The translations under genes were made by a program, and so were the position numbers. From a candidate division BRC1 bacterium ADurb.Bin183 (GTDB lineage: Bacteria; Sumerlaeota; Sumerlaeia; MWCT01), in NCBI GenBank assembly GCA_002070185.1, contig MWCT01000004.1, positions 124,001 to 188,000 of the forward strand: DNA of 64,000 bases, in the 5' to 3' direction. The notes beneath the pieces are model-generated. The model had not been told where the DNA came from and did no database searches. It was given only the letters and a program-made list of their open reading frames with translations. Below are positions 34,240 to 43,887 of the stretch, one piece after another. The stretch's first letter is position 1, and every line of letters starts with the position of its first letter.

Positions 34240-35865
34240 TCAGCGGTAGGATTCGAATGAATATTTTTTCATGAGACCGGCTGCCTTTTCTTGCGATAGC
34301 AACGAATTTTGAGGCACGCGATAAAAAATGCCCCAAGTGTTTCCCTCAGGCGCGCGAAACTCGCGCCAAATCTCGCCATTGGGTATTTCAACCGATAAAA
34401 TCTGATAAAGATTATTGAAAACGGTTGCCAGAAGGAAATGGTCGCGCGGCAGCTCTCCCTTGCGCCCTGCCAATGCATCAGGAAACTCCATCGGTTTCAT
34501 GGCGCCCTTCGGCACATCCAGCGTAATAAACCTCACAGACGCATGATAATAAATATCCTTCGGCAGATAAAATACCGCCCCTTTTGCCCCTCCCCCGCTT
34601 TTGTTATTCATAATTCGTAATTCATAATTTTTAATTTCCCTTGCCGCATCTACCCATGCCGCATTTGTCCGATGCCAAAGGCGCGGGTCTCCCCTGTAAA
34701 GCCCGAAGTAAAGATATATATCCCACGCGGAAATTGCCGCAAGAATGAACGTTATAATAATGACGGCGCGCTTTAGCCGCAAAAAATCTTGCAGCCATTC
34801 AAAACTTTCCGCCACGCCGACAGCCATAAAAATAACTGCCGGCACAAACGCACCAAGACTCCTCCCAAAATGCGGCGCCTCAGGCGATAGTATCGTATTG
34901 AGAAGCATGAGCCCAATCCATGGAAAAAGGGTCAAATAAAACACATCGCGCATTGCCCGCTTTGCGCACAGATAAATCCCCCAAAAGAAAAATAACGAAC
35001 CCAGCGGGTTTAAAAGCGGCATGCCGGGAATATTCAAAAGCGGATTTTCATCGCCATGGAAGTTAAACATCAAAAGAGACATCCAGATATTATGAATAAT
35101 CATACGCAATCCGGCGCCGACTCCCTTTTCAAAAGGCGATATCTGGTCCATGCGCCCCCAGAAATGGAAGGGATTCCGAAGATAATCAATTCCCAGCGGC
35201 AGAAAAACAAGCGATGCGGCGGCGATAAACGCAAACGCCTGCCCCATTTTTATCTCCCGCCTTCTCCAAAACCAAATCAATGGGACGGCAAGAATCGCAG
35301 GCGCAAGCCGAAAAGAAAGGTGCGTGTAAAATCCCAATCCCAAAATAACGCCAGCCAGTATCCATGCGCTGAGCCGGTTTTTCCGCGCCGCCCAAAACAT
35401 GCCGCAGATAGTCAGACACATCCACAAAGGCAGCAGAATCCCCCGATGCGCCAAACGGCTGTGATGGATGTGCCAACGCGAAGCGAGCAGCAACAGCGCC
35501 CCTATCAAAGCCAGACGCTTATTTTTTACGCCAATCCGCAACAAAAGATAAAGCGCGGGGACCGCCGCCGCCCCTATCAGCGCGCTCGTTCCTCGCAGGG
35601 TAAAAACAGTCGGCTTCAAAAATAAAAAAACAAAACCGATGATATACATAAACATCGGTTCGCGCGGATGTTCTTCTGTCGTGAAAAAAATCTGAAAAGG
35701 ATTTTGATGAAGCGAAAGTCCGTCCAGACCATCAATCGCCTCATCATACCAGAGTCCGGGAGGATGCGAGTCAATAAGCGGCAGACGCGTCGCCAGCGCA
35801 ATCGCGAACAGCAATATAAGAAACGCAAATTCTTTCCAGCGTTGATTTGTTTCATGCATTAGCAT
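34240..35865 (-). CDS. Polytopic glycosyltransferase, GT39/ArnT-like
   Basis: A 541-residue membrane protein with about ten helices and a C-terminal soluble domain. The first periplasmic loop PGLWYDEAIDG carries the Asp-Glu pair of GT39 (PMT/ArnT) enzymes, which transfer sugars from polyprenyl-phosphate donors. An EEHPREPMFMYI segment also matches the family. Around residue 410-425 an unusual stretch reads KNYELRIMNNK; it is encoded by a heptamer repeat (34606-34636) and looks like a repeat insertion that kept the frame. Start ATG 35865 or 35859; no clear ribosome site. It lies downstream of a strong terminator for the metallopeptidase-dockerin gene. Confidence 0.8.
   Translation of the reverse strand: MLMHETNQRWKEFAFLILLFAIALATRLPLIDSHPPGLWYDEAIDGLDGLSLHQNPFQIFFTTEEHPREPMFMYIIGFVFLFLKPTVFTLRGTSALIGAAAVPALYLLLRIGVKNKRLALIGALLLLASRWHIHHSRLAHRGILLPLWMCLTICGMFWAARKNRLSAWILAGVILGLGFYTHLSFRLAPAILAVPLIWFWRRREIKMGQAFAFIAAASLVFLPLGIDYLRNPFHFWGRMDQISPFEKGVGAGLRMIIHNIWMSLLMFNFHGDENPLLNIPGMPLLNPLGSLFFFWGIYLCAKRAMRDVFYLTLFPWIGLMLLNTILSPEAPHFGRSLGAFVPAVIFMAVGVAESFEWLQDFLRLKRAVIIITFILAAISAWDIYLYFGLYRGDPRLWHRTNAAWVDAAREIKNYELRIMNNKSGGGAKGAVFYLPKDIYYHASVRFITLDVPKGAMKPMEFPDALAGRKGELPRDHFLLATVFNNLYQILSVEIPNGEIWREFRAPEGNTWGIFYRVPQNSLLSQEKAAGLMKKYSFESYR
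34606..34636 (+). repeat. Heptamer tandem repeat (ATTCATA-like) inside GT39 gene
   Basis: Four and a half 7-bp units: ATTCATA, ATTCGTA, ATTCATA, ATTTTTA, ATT. On the coding strand it is translated as part of KNYELRIMNN. Peptides like ELRIMNYE are familiar from dispersed intergenic heptamer repeats in other bacterial genomes. Single copy in this window. Confidence 0.75.
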
Positions 35866-35929
35866 AGAAAAATCTACTATCGCCGCACAATCCGCAAATC
35901 AACGTAAAACCGCCAATCGCCCATTTTTC

Positions 35930-35960
35930 AAAAAAGCCCGGCGATCCGCGAAGGACGGGC
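35930..35960 (-). terminator. Rho-independent terminator of metallopeptidase-dockerin gene
   Basis: On the minus strand GCCCG (35956-35960), a 15-base loop, CGGGC (35936-35940), then T-rich TTTTTT; 27 bp after the stop codon at 35987. Confidence 0.75.
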
Positions 35961-35986
35961 AATTTTTCATGTTGTAGGATTCGATG

Positions 35987-38440
35987 CTATTCCTTATTCA
36001 TCAACCAGACAACGTCAGCAATATTGACAATGCCGTCGGTGTTGGCGTCGAAGGCTTCGCTGCGGACGATTCTGCCCAATAGATAATCGCTGATTTTGCG
36101 AATCTCAATCAGGCGAGACTCATTGCAGGCGCCGCTCAAATCCACAGTGATAACAGGTTTGAAGGGATCGTTTGTTTGAAGCGTGAACTTGGCATTCTGT
36201 GACCCGCCCGTTATTGAGAGATAATCGAACGAGAATACCGCATCCTCTCCTGGTTTGACGGCGCTGCCGGGAACAGGCGCGCTGGCAATGGCAAAATCCT
36301 TGGACGCGGCACCGGTGATACTATAATTTTGAATGATCAAATTCTCGTCGCCGCGGTTGCCGATTATATAATCCCTCCGCACCTTGGTTCCCGCCTGAGT
36401 GGTCAGTCCAAAATCCACAAAATACTCAGTGAGGGCAAGATCGGGACCGGAAAGGACCTTGAGCGTCCAGATATATTGATTGTTTGCCGGATTTGGATCG
36501 GTCGGCAGAATATCCTCCACCACACCCCTGAAACGATAATCGCCTTTTGTGTCCGGAATGAGTGTTGTGGAAACAACGGAATTGCCGAAGGGCGGCTGGA
36601 AGAATTTTTGCGAGGCAAGGAGTATCTCCGCCTGCCCATGCTTCTCCAGAAACAATTTCAGCGTGTGCGTGGTCTCAACTCCCATCGAGCGCAGATTGAG
36701 CCCAAGGGTGTATGTTGTTTCTCTCGTCAGGAAGGACGGCAGAGTCTTAAATTGCTCAGAAAACTTCCACGACTTTAATTGAAGAGATTGCTCATTGAGT
36801 GCCAGATCCATATTCTGATTATTGCGGATTGAGACATTCACAGACGCTGAACCTTTTAACCCTTCCGAATCGGCTACTTCATATTTGAGAACATGGTTGC
36901 CAACTGTAAGATGAATATCTTCAAGGGACTCGCCCTGCCCCAGAACGCCGTCAATAGAGGACGTCCATGTGCCGCTTACCAGCCATTCGTCTTCGATGTC
37001 GTATGCGCCGGCGGAAAGCCTCCATTCGGTTGAAGTATCACCCGCATCGCCATTGAGGGGGGAATTAATCCATGCGCGCGGCGCGCGATTGGGAATCCTC
37101 AACCCGTCCACCTGGGCAAAAGCATTGCGGATGCCGTCGGATGAGGCTATACGCAGGGAGATATTATCGCCGCCCGGGAGCAAATCCGTATTCAGGAGAT
37201 ATGATGACCCCTGAATGGATTCCATAATCGGCTCCCATGTTGTCCCGCCGTCGCGGCTGATGAGAATATTGTGCAGTATGGGGGCGATGTTATCCGTTCC
37301 CGCCTCTCCCAATCCGCCCGTTTGTGTATCCACCCACTCAATAATGGTGTCGGACTCAAGCGTTTGATTGGGATAGGGCTTCAAGATTTCAAGCGTCAGG
37401 CTGTCTGACTGAGCGCGGATGGGAAATACGCCATCCGACATTCTTCGGATGCGGAAGAATCGAGTGTTTTCGGGGACGTCGAATGTGGCGGAGAAATAGC
37501 TGTTATTCGACCAGACATCAACAGGCAGTCCCTGAAAGTCATTGTTAACACCGAATAAGAACTGTTTGATATTGAAATCATTATCAATGGCGGCGAGTTC
37601 ACATTCATCAAGTTGGGGACTGGAGGCTGGCGGAGGTGCGCTGGCATCAGAGACATCATTAAGAACAAACGCCCGCATACTGCCGGGAACCATTCGATAC
37701 TTGTAAAATGAACTACCCCAGTGCGGGTCAGTATAAAGAAATTTTTCCGTTAAACCGTTAATATAAATTCTCTTCGTTCCCTCGCGAACAGGCTCCCGCT
37801 TGATATCTTCCCGTGTAGCCTTCGTTCCGAGCTGCTGGACCAAGCCAAAATAAAAATCCCGAGCGGTCTGGTGGAGCGTCCATTCACTTGTGATGCCTGT
37901 TCCCATGATATCATAATATGATTCATCGCTCCAGAAAAGACCCTTTGTGCCGAAATGCCTGATTTTACTGCGGGCAAAACGCCCGTAGCTGTCGGTCGCA
38001 AAAGCCGTCATGCCCTGAAGCGGCAGACCAAGCGACGGATGCGCATCATATTGTTCAACCCCGGTCCAGAGTCCGAAGGAGTGGCATATTTCATGATGGA
38101 CAGCGCTTGGTTTCGTTTCATCAATGAAGATAACAGCACGATGAAGCTTTGTATTCGCTCCATCCTTCGGTTCGCCGGTCAGCATGCCGGAGATGGCGCC
38201 TTGGGGAAGAACCGCCACAACTACATCAAGAGGCGTAAAAGGGCTGAAGACTCGTCGTGCAACGCGCCAAGCATAGAGTTCAATGGAAAGATTTGTAAGC
38301 GTCAGGCTGCCATCCAAAGAGCAGATGCCGTTGGCAATTGCGGTATGCGGCGTCAGAAGCCCGAGACTTGGAAAAACATAAGGACTGCGGTGGATAACCG
38401 TATTGATATCCGTGTTGCGGATAGGCAACATCGGCGGCAT
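35987..38440 (-). CDS. C-terminal part of a secreted metallopeptidase with dockerin-like end
   Basis: An 817-residue reading frame with HHEICHSFGLWTG (zinc-protease HExxH) around residue 115, long beta-rich (Ig-like/CARDB-like) modules, a choice-of-anchor-D-like region (NDPFKPVITVDLSG) and a C-terminal dockerin type I-like segment DANTDGIVNIADVVWLMN. It lacks a signal peptide although every domain looks extracellular. The same frame continues upstream through 15 codons to a single TAG at 38486-38488 and then into the signal-peptide-bearing frame 38486-40054; see findings. A weak AAGGA precedes the ATG at 38440, so separate translation cannot be excluded. Confidence 0.75.
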   Translation of the reverse strand: MPPMLPIRNTDINTVIHRSPYVFPSLGLLTPHTAIANGICSLDGSLTLTNLSIELYAWRVARRVFSPFTPLDVVVAVLPQGAISGMLTGEPKDGANTKLHRAVIFIDETKPSAVHHEICHSFGLWTGVEQYDAHPSLGLPLQGMTAFATDSYGRFARSKIRHFGTKGLFWSDESYYDIMGTGITSEWTLHQTARDFYFGLVQQLGTKATREDIKREPVREGTKRIYINGLTEKFLYTDPHWGSSFYKYRMVPGSMRAFVLNDVSDASAPPPASSPQLDECELAAIDNDFNIKQFLFGVNNDFQGLPVDVWSNNSYFSATFDVPENTRFFRIRRMSDGVFPIRAQSDSLTLEILKPYPNQTLESDTIIEWVDTQTGGLGEAGTDNIAPILHNILISRDGGTTWEPIMESIQGSSYLLNTDLLPGGDNISLRIASSDGIRNAFAQVDGLRIPNRAPRAWINSPLNGDAGDTSTEWRLSAGAYDIEDEWLVSGTWTSSIDGVLGQGESLEDIHLTVGNHVLKYEVADSEGLKGSASVNVSIRNNQNMDLALNEQSLQLKSWKFSEQFKTLPSFLTRETTYTLGLNLRSMGVETTHTLKLFLEKHGQAEILLASQKFFQPPFGNSVVSTTLIPDTKGDYRFRGVVEDILPTDPNPANNQYIWTLKVLSGPDLALTEYFVDFGLTTQAGTKVRRDYIIGNRGDENLIIQNYSITGAASKDFAIASAPVPGSAVKPGEDAVFSFDYLSITGGSQNAKFTLQTNDPFKPVITVDLSGACNESRLIEIRKISDYLLGRIVRSEAFDANTDGIVNIADVVWLMNKE

Positions 38441-38485
38441 ATTGTCCTTGATTTCCTGAGCAATGTGAACCGGGTAGGCGCCTGT

Positions 38486-40054
38486 CTAACCGTTCAGAAA
38501 TGGAAGCCATAATTGAATTGGCAGGACATGAATATTAAGCGTTCGCTTATATTTGCCGCCAAAAACAAGTTTCGTGTTAATCAAACATTGCTTTTCGGGG
38601 ATTTTATCAAAGCCTGTGATCCCTGTAGGATCGAGCCAAACTTCAAGCGTATGCTCTCCAGCAGTGGTTTTATTTTTTTGCAGGATAAAATTAACGGTGC
38701 TTTTGCCTTCTTGAATGCTGCTCTTGCCATGCCGCGAAATGTCCCGATAAAGGGTGATTTCCGGGTTTGTCGGCGGGAGTTCCTCTCCATCAAAAAGGGC
38801 ATAAAATTTTACGCCATACAATACATCCTCGCTAACGCCGACATCCACCGATACAAGAGTCTGACGGTCAGCAAGGAGTAATCCATGTGTAAGGGCGGAG
38901 TGGCTTATGGAATTTTGTCCAATCACATACCCCTCTTTCCAGAACCGCGGCGGCATACCTTTATCATTGCGGAAAGAGCCGGCCCATGTCTTGTTGGCGC
39001 CCAAAACTTCAAAAAATGGCTTCGGAGGTTCTCCAGGCGGGTCCTCTTTTCTATTAATCGAGATATCTGCCGCCCGTGTGGCAAACATTCCTCCACTGCG
39101 CTTATTGTTTATGCTTAGAACAGGATCGGGATCGCCGTAGTAATTATCAGCGCCGATAGGGATAGGGGAAGGCGGGGGCGGCATGGGAGTCAGAGGATCC
39201 TGCACATAGTATAAAGCTGATTGACCAATAAAGGCATTGCCGGTTATCGAGGGGCTGGGCCCCTGTTCGGTCCAGGAAAATATTTCCGGAATATCTGTTC
39301 TTTTCTCGGAAAAATTAATCCCCGTGCTAAAGACATTTTTTTCAAATGAAGCAGATGTCCTTCCTAGCAAGCGAACGGTAGAATAGAATTCACAGCCGGT
39401 AAATCGCGGCGCTCCGCCCATAATATCGCAGCCCTCCCTGAAAAAGCATTCGTCAAAAATAGGCGAGGTCTGGGCGATATACATATATTCCTCAAAAATA
39501 CAGTTTTTGAATTTAACCGTTCCCAGCATGGTAATACACGTGAACCAGAAGACTTTCTGCCCGCTAATATTGCAGGCAGTTAATCGAGCGTTGTTAAAAG
39601 TCAGCGAAATGTTGGCTGGCACGACCAGCCCACCCCCGGCGCTTATGATGCGCTGAGGCTTGAACACAGAACCGTCAATAGTTTCATCAAAAAGTAACGT
39701 TCCCCAGATGCTTTCGTTTAAATTAACGGTCTTTTCTGTAAAAGTTTCCTGATAGGCGGGTTCATCGTGAGGTTGATGGGTGAAAATGATACGAAAAATA
39801 TTGGCGCTGTAGGGAGCTAAAGACACTGATAACTTGCCGCGGGTTGAGGTTTGCGAGCTTTTGATGGTGGTTTTTTTGCCTTGGCTTTCCACAACAATGT
39901 CGGCTTGCGTCACATCCCCGGTCAACTCAACAAAATATTCCAAATGAACCTTGTCCACGCCTTTGTAATTGATTGTCAGATATGTGCAATAGGCTTGATT
40001 GCACAGCGATGCGATAAAATATATAAATGCACCTAATAGAAACCGTTTTTTCAT
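38486..40054 (-). CDS. N-terminal part of the secreted beta-helix/metallopeptidase protein
   Basis: A 522-residue frame with a Sec signal peptide (KKRFLLGAFIYFIASLCNQAYC). A right-handed beta-helix-like region with N/C/F-rich rungs follows (FKNCIFEEYMYIAQ, FDECFFREG, FTGCEFYSTV), then a CARDB-like domain (VSVDVGVSEDVLYGVKFYALFDG). The end (LNIHVLPIQLWLPFLNG) stops at TAG 38486-38488; without that stop the frame continues directly into the peptidase frame at 35987-38440. AGGAG precedes the ATG at 40054. Probably one exported protein of about 1,355 residues in its ancestor. Confidence 0.75.
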   Translation of the reverse strand: MKKRFLLGAFIYFIASLCNQAYCTYLTINYKGVDKVHLEYFVELTGDVTQADIVVESQGKKTTIKSSQTSTRGKLSVSLAPYSANIFRIIFTHQPHDEPAYQETFTEKTVNLNESIWGTLLFDETIDGSVFKPQRIISAGGGLVVPANISLTFNNARLTACNISGQKVFWFTCITMLGTVKFKNCIFEEYMYIAQTSPIFDECFFREGCDIMGGAPRFTGCEFYSTVRLLGRTSASFEKNVFSTGINFSEKRTDIPEIFSWTEQGPSPSITGNAFIGQSALYYVQDPLTPMPPPPSPIPIGADNYYGDPDPVLSINNKRSGGMFATRAADISINRKEDPPGEPPKPFFEVLGANKTWAGSFRNDKGMPPRFWKEGYVIGQNSISHSALTHGLLLADRQTLVSVDVGVSEDVLYGVKFYALFDGEELPPTNPEITLYRDISRHGKSSIQEGKSTVNFILQKNKTTAGEHTLEVWLDPTGITGFDKIPEKQCLINTKLVFGGKYKRTLNIHVLPIQLWLPFLNG

Positions 40055-40092
40055 TTGGTCTCCTGTGAATTTGTTTCGGATGAATAAGGAGA

Positions 40093-42462
40093 TTAATAAA
40101 ATTTCTTTACGATTGGGACGTCGCCGAGTTGGATATTTTTATCTCCGCCAGCGTGAATGGCGCGGAAATAAAGGGGCTCATGCGTGGGCATTTCAACTTT
40201 CAAATCATACACGCCTTCCGGCAGATTGATGAGAACAAAGCGTCCATCGGGGAAGCTGGTTGTCGTGCGCGTCGCGTTTTTTCCGTAAAGAACGATGGAC
40301 GCGCCGCCCAATGGAAGCCGTGTCTGCGCCTCGATGATGCGTCCGTTGAACGTGTTGGGATCGGGTGTCAATGCTACTTCGCCCAAGTAGATATTCTGTC
40401 CGGACGCTGGCTTAATCTGCCTTTCCAGAAAACGGTAGGCATATCCCCATGTTTGGAAATAATGGATTTCGGGCGTTACATTATAAAGAATGAAATCGCC
40501 GTTGCGACCGCTGGCGCCGTTCCATTCAAGCTGCGCCCCGCCATCTAATTGAACTGTCGCGTTGTAAACGGGCAAACCATTGACGCTGTCCACAAGGCGC
40601 CCGCTGACTGTATTGCCAATGGGCGATAAAATTGTTTTTCCGAGGTCTTCCGATGTTCCGGCGATATGGATAAACTCGCTTTCTGTGTATCCATAAGCCA
40701 AGCCCCAGACTTGAAGTTGATGCTCCCCTTGAGGAACGTTAACAAGGATATAGCGACCGTTGGCATCGGTATAAACGCGTTTGCCTTCTGCTCCGCCATC
40801 ATATTGTACAACGGCGCCTTCTATGGGGCGTCCCGAATTGGCATCGGCGACTTGCCCTCGAACGGCATCGGCTATCATGGAAAATCTCAATTCGCCGATA
40901 TCGGTTACGGCGTAGGAATTGACGTCAATAATCTGCTCCTGAAAAGTGTATGCATATCCCCATGATTGAAGCCTATGCAGCCCGGGCGCGACAAAGATAA
41001 GCATGAATTGTCCGTCTTCATCTGTCATTGTGCCGCCAGCCATATTGTAATCAAGTTGGACGCGCGCATTGACCAGCGGTTCTCCGGTCTGGTCATCCAC
41101 AAGGCGACCGACGACTGTTCCGCGAATCTTGCCAAGAGATATAGCGGGGACATTGGTTATCTGGTCTTTGACAACGTTAATATTGATTTCTTTAAACTCA
41201 TAAGCAAAGCCCCAAACTTGGAGTTTGTGGGCGCCTTCCTCAACTCCATATAAATAATAATTGCCTTGAGCATCGGAAAAAACTTTCAGTATGCCGCCAT
41301 CAATCTGGACTGTTGCGCCATTGACCGGCTTGCCGCTTTGAGTGTCAAGTATTCGTCCGGTAACAAGCGTTGCTCCATAATAAGGCGTTGGTGTCGGCGT
41401 TGCTGTCGGCTCCGGTGTTGGCGTTGGGGTTGGAATTTGAGTCGCTGAGAATTGAAATATTTTAAATCCGCCTTTAAAATCGGCAAGATAAATTTTGTCT
41501 TTTTCCAGTGCGATTTCATACGCTGTCCCGTCTGTATCATAAGAACCTCTGAGCAAGGGGTGTGCTTGATATTGGGGGGAGACATCATAAATCTGAAGTC
41601 CGGCATTTCCGTTTGCCATATAAATCATAGGATTGGAGAAGGCAAGTCCAATGGAATTACCCGGCGTGTTAACGCTTCCGAGCAATTCTATTTGCTCTAA
41701 ACGGCTGATATCGAGAATCTGGAGTCCTTTTGTTGTTGAACCATCCGCCACATAAAGAACGTTTCCGCCTGCGAACACATCCTGAGTAAAACCTGCGGTA
41801 TCAAAATCGTTCACATAAATTGGTTGGGATGGGTCGGATACATCAAGAATTAGCACACCTTTTTCTGCATTGGCAACAAAGGCGAACGCGCCAAAAACGT
41901 GGATGGAAAATGCGTAATCAATTATAGCGCGGTCGTTGAAGACGCCAACCAATCGCGGCTGCGCGGGATTGGATATGTTCAGTATGGCGACACCGGCGTC
42001 TCCATCAGCCACATAGGCATATTTATCTTTAACAAAAACTCCTGTGGCATAACCGCTCGTATTAAACCTGCCGACTATAAAGGGATTATAGGGGTTTGCA
42101 ATGCTCACAATGACCAAACCCATATCCGCATTGGCTACATACGCATAGTTGCCCGAAACTGCGATTTTATTAATAAGGTCGGGGCCTCCATTTGGGGAAT
42201 CGGGCATCGCTACAGTTCCGAGCCTTTGTGGATATGCGGGAGAAGAGACGTCAAAAATAGATAAATTATAACCTTCGCCGATATAGGCAATATTGTTTTT
42301 AACGGCAATAGTGGAACACAAACCTGAATACTGCCCGATTAATTTAATCGTTTCCGTTTGCGCAAAAAGGGCGCTCGCGCAAAAAATTATAGCCATCATA
42401 ACCATCAGCATTGCGGCTGATTTGTTCATCCCTGACAGATTCGCTTTGGTTCGAGTCTGCAT
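40093..42462 (-). CDS. Secreted LVIVD-propeller protein with carboxypeptidase-regulatory-like repeats
   Basis: A 789-residue exported protein. The signal segment (AAMLMVMMAIIFCASALFAQ) follows a 10-residue extension; the ATG at 42462 has AAAGGAG six bases upstream. Residues about 40-350 contain LVIVD-type propeller blades (DISNP-style repeats such as ILDVSDPSQPIYV and ILNISNPAQPRLV). A PTPTPTPEPTATPTPTP linker follows, then five carboxypeptidase-regulatory-like repeats (about 380-789) with the recurring pattern NATVQ-DGG ... LQ(V/T)WG-AY. It is probably a cell-surface or secreted adhesion protein. The last repeats are closely paralogous to the gene at 42499-43887. Confidence 0.82.
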   Translation of the reverse strand: MQTRTKANLSGMNKSAAMLMVMMAIIFCASALFAQTETIKLIGQYSGLCSTIAVKNNIAYIGEGYNLSIFDVSSPAYPQRLGTVAMPDSPNGGPDLINKIAVSGNYAYVANADMGLVIVSIANPYNPFIVGRFNTSGYATGVFVKDKYAYVADGDAGVAILNISNPAQPRLVGVFNDRAIIDYAFSIHVFGAFAFVANAEKGVLILDVSDPSQPIYVNDFDTAGFTQDVFAGGNVLYVADGSTTKGLQILDISRLEQIELLGSVNTPGNSIGLAFSNPMIYMANGNAGLQIYDVSPQYQAHPLLRGSYDTDGTAYEIALEKDKIYLADFKGGFKIFQFSATQIPTPTPTPEPTATPTPTPYYGATLVTGRILDTQSGKPVNGATVQIDGGILKVFSDAQGNYYLYGVEEGAHKLQVWGFAYEFKEININVVKDQITNVPAISLGKIRGTVVGRLVDDQTGEPLVNARVQLDYNMAGGTMTDEDGQFMLIFVAPGLHRLQSWGYAYTFQEQIIDVNSYAVTDIGELRFSMIADAVRGQVADANSGRPIEGAVVQYDGGAEGKRVYTDANGRYILVNVPQGEHQLQVWGLAYGYTESEFIHIAGTSEDLGKTILSPIGNTVSGRLVDSVNGLPVYNATVQLDGGAQLEWNGASGRNGDFILYNVTPEIHYFQTWGYAYRFLERQIKPASGQNIYLGEVALTPDPNTFNGRIIEAQTRLPLGGASIVLYGKNATRTTTSFPDGRFVLINLPEGVYDLKVEMPTHEPLYFRAIHAGGDKNIQLGDVPIVKKFY

Positions 42463-42498
42463 ACTAAACTCCTTTGCGGATAATCGAAATATGAAATA

Positions 42499-43887
42499 TC
42501 ATTTACGTCGCCATTTAGGCAGAAGGAAATCCCCCAGATTCACATTTTGTCCTTCTCCCGGATGAATTGACCTTAAATAAACCAGATCATTATCAAGGGC
42601 TTCTGCCGTTATATCGTAGGCAGCCGGACTGTTATAATCGGTTTCTGGTCGCACATTAAGCACCACGAATCTGCCATCCGAAAAACTTTCCGACTTAACC
42701 CACTGATTGTTATCGGACATGATTATAAGGGATTTCTCAATCGGCAATCTCGTATCCGCATCGAGCACTCGTCCGGTGAAAGTGTTCGGGTCGGGAATAA
42801 GAGCAATGTCGTTGATGTTGGTATTCTCTGAGAAAAAATCGAAATCATATTCTTGAAAACGATAGCCATATCCCCAAGTTTGGATTTTCTGCACACCGTC
42901 CGAGATGTTATAAAGAATATATTCTCCATTGGAATCGGTTGTTGTTTTCCATGAATCAACTCCCGCTCCGCCGTTAATTTGAACTGTGGCATTCAAAACC
43001 GGCAATCCATTTGTTGCGTCCACAACTCTGCCCGAAATGGAGCCTCCGATGGGCATGAGTTCGATTGTTCCGAGAATCTCCGCGGCGTTGACGGCATGGT
43101 GAAAATTTAGTCCTACAAAATTGTATGCCAATCCCCAAACCTGCAGCTGATGATAGCCGGCAGGGATGTTGCAAAGCACAAAGCGACCGTCGGCATTTGT
43201 TTTCGTTTCCATGCCTGCTCCGCCTCCATCATATTGAACGGTCGCATTCACAATGGGTCGCTTTGTTACAGCATTAAGAACTTGTCCCCGGACGGCATTC
43301 GGAATTACTGAAAGAGAGATGTCGTCAATTTTCAAACTGCCTTGAGGATTCAGATAAAACCCTTTTTGGAAATATGTATAAGCATACCCCCAACATTGGA
43401 GCGAATGCGGGACGCGGTCAACATTATAGAATAGGTAATTCCCGAATTGGTCTGTTTGCGTTCTCCAGATTTTGCCTCCGTCAATTTGAACGGTTGCTCT
43501 GACCAGCGGTTCCCCTGTTATCGAATCAACAAGTTTGCCGAATACCACGCCGTCAATTTTTTTGATATAAATCGGACCCACATCATACGATTTGCCGTCG
43601 GGCATATACACAATCCGCTCGGCGTATTCATGGGCGATTCCCCAAGTTTGAAGTTTGTGCATAGTTGGAGCCACGCCATAAAGATAGAACCTTCCCTGAT
43701 TATCGGCAAACGCCATGACGGCGCCATTATCAATTTGAACCGTTGCCCCGTTGACGGGCGCTCCCCATTCCACATCAAGAATTTGTCCGGTCAGATAATA
43801 CGGCGCGGCGAAAAGGGCGGGACAAAGCAGGGTCATCCAGATAAAAATCGCAAGGGGTTTAAGCGTAGAAAGGGCATGCAATCTCAT
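42499..43887 (-). CDS. Secreted protein of five carboxypeptidase-regulatory-like repeats
   Basis: A 462-residue exported protein with a signal peptide (LKPLAIFIWMTLLCPALFA). It consists almost entirely of five repeats of about 85 residues, each with GxVxDxxTxxPVxxATVQxDGG and a W-G-x-A-Y segment. It corresponds repeat for repeat to the C-terminal half of the neighbour at 40093-42462 but lacks the LVIVD propeller and Pro-Thr linker. The two genes are 36 bp apart on the same strand, so a local duplication is probable. No enzymatic motif is visible; a structural or binding role is inferred. Confidence 0.82.
   Translation of the reverse strand: MRLHALSTLKPLAIFIWMTLLCPALFAAPYYLTGQILDVEWGAPVNGATVQIDNGAVMAFADNQGRFYLYGVAPTMHKLQTWGIAHEYAERIVYMPDGKSYDVGPIYIKKIDGVVFGKLVDSITGEPLVRATVQIDGGKIWRTQTDQFGNYLFYNVDRVPHSLQCWGYAYTYFQKGFYLNPQGSLKIDDISLSVIPNAVRGQVLNAVTKRPIVNATVQYDGGGAGMETKTNADGRFVLCNIPAGYHQLQVWGLAYNFVGLNFHHAVNAAEILGTIELMPIGGSISGRVVDATNGLPVLNATVQINGGAGVDSWKTTTDSNGEYILYNISDGVQKIQTWGYGYRFQEYDFDFFSENTNINDIALIPDPNTFTGRVLDADTRLPIEKSLIIMSDNNQWVKSESFSDGRFVVLNVRPETDYNSPAAYDITAEALDNDLVYLRSIHPGEGQNVNLGDFLLPKWRRK

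Noticed and set aside
35987..40054. Stop-codon reassignment of TAG
   Set aside because: TAG terminates several other intact genes in the window.
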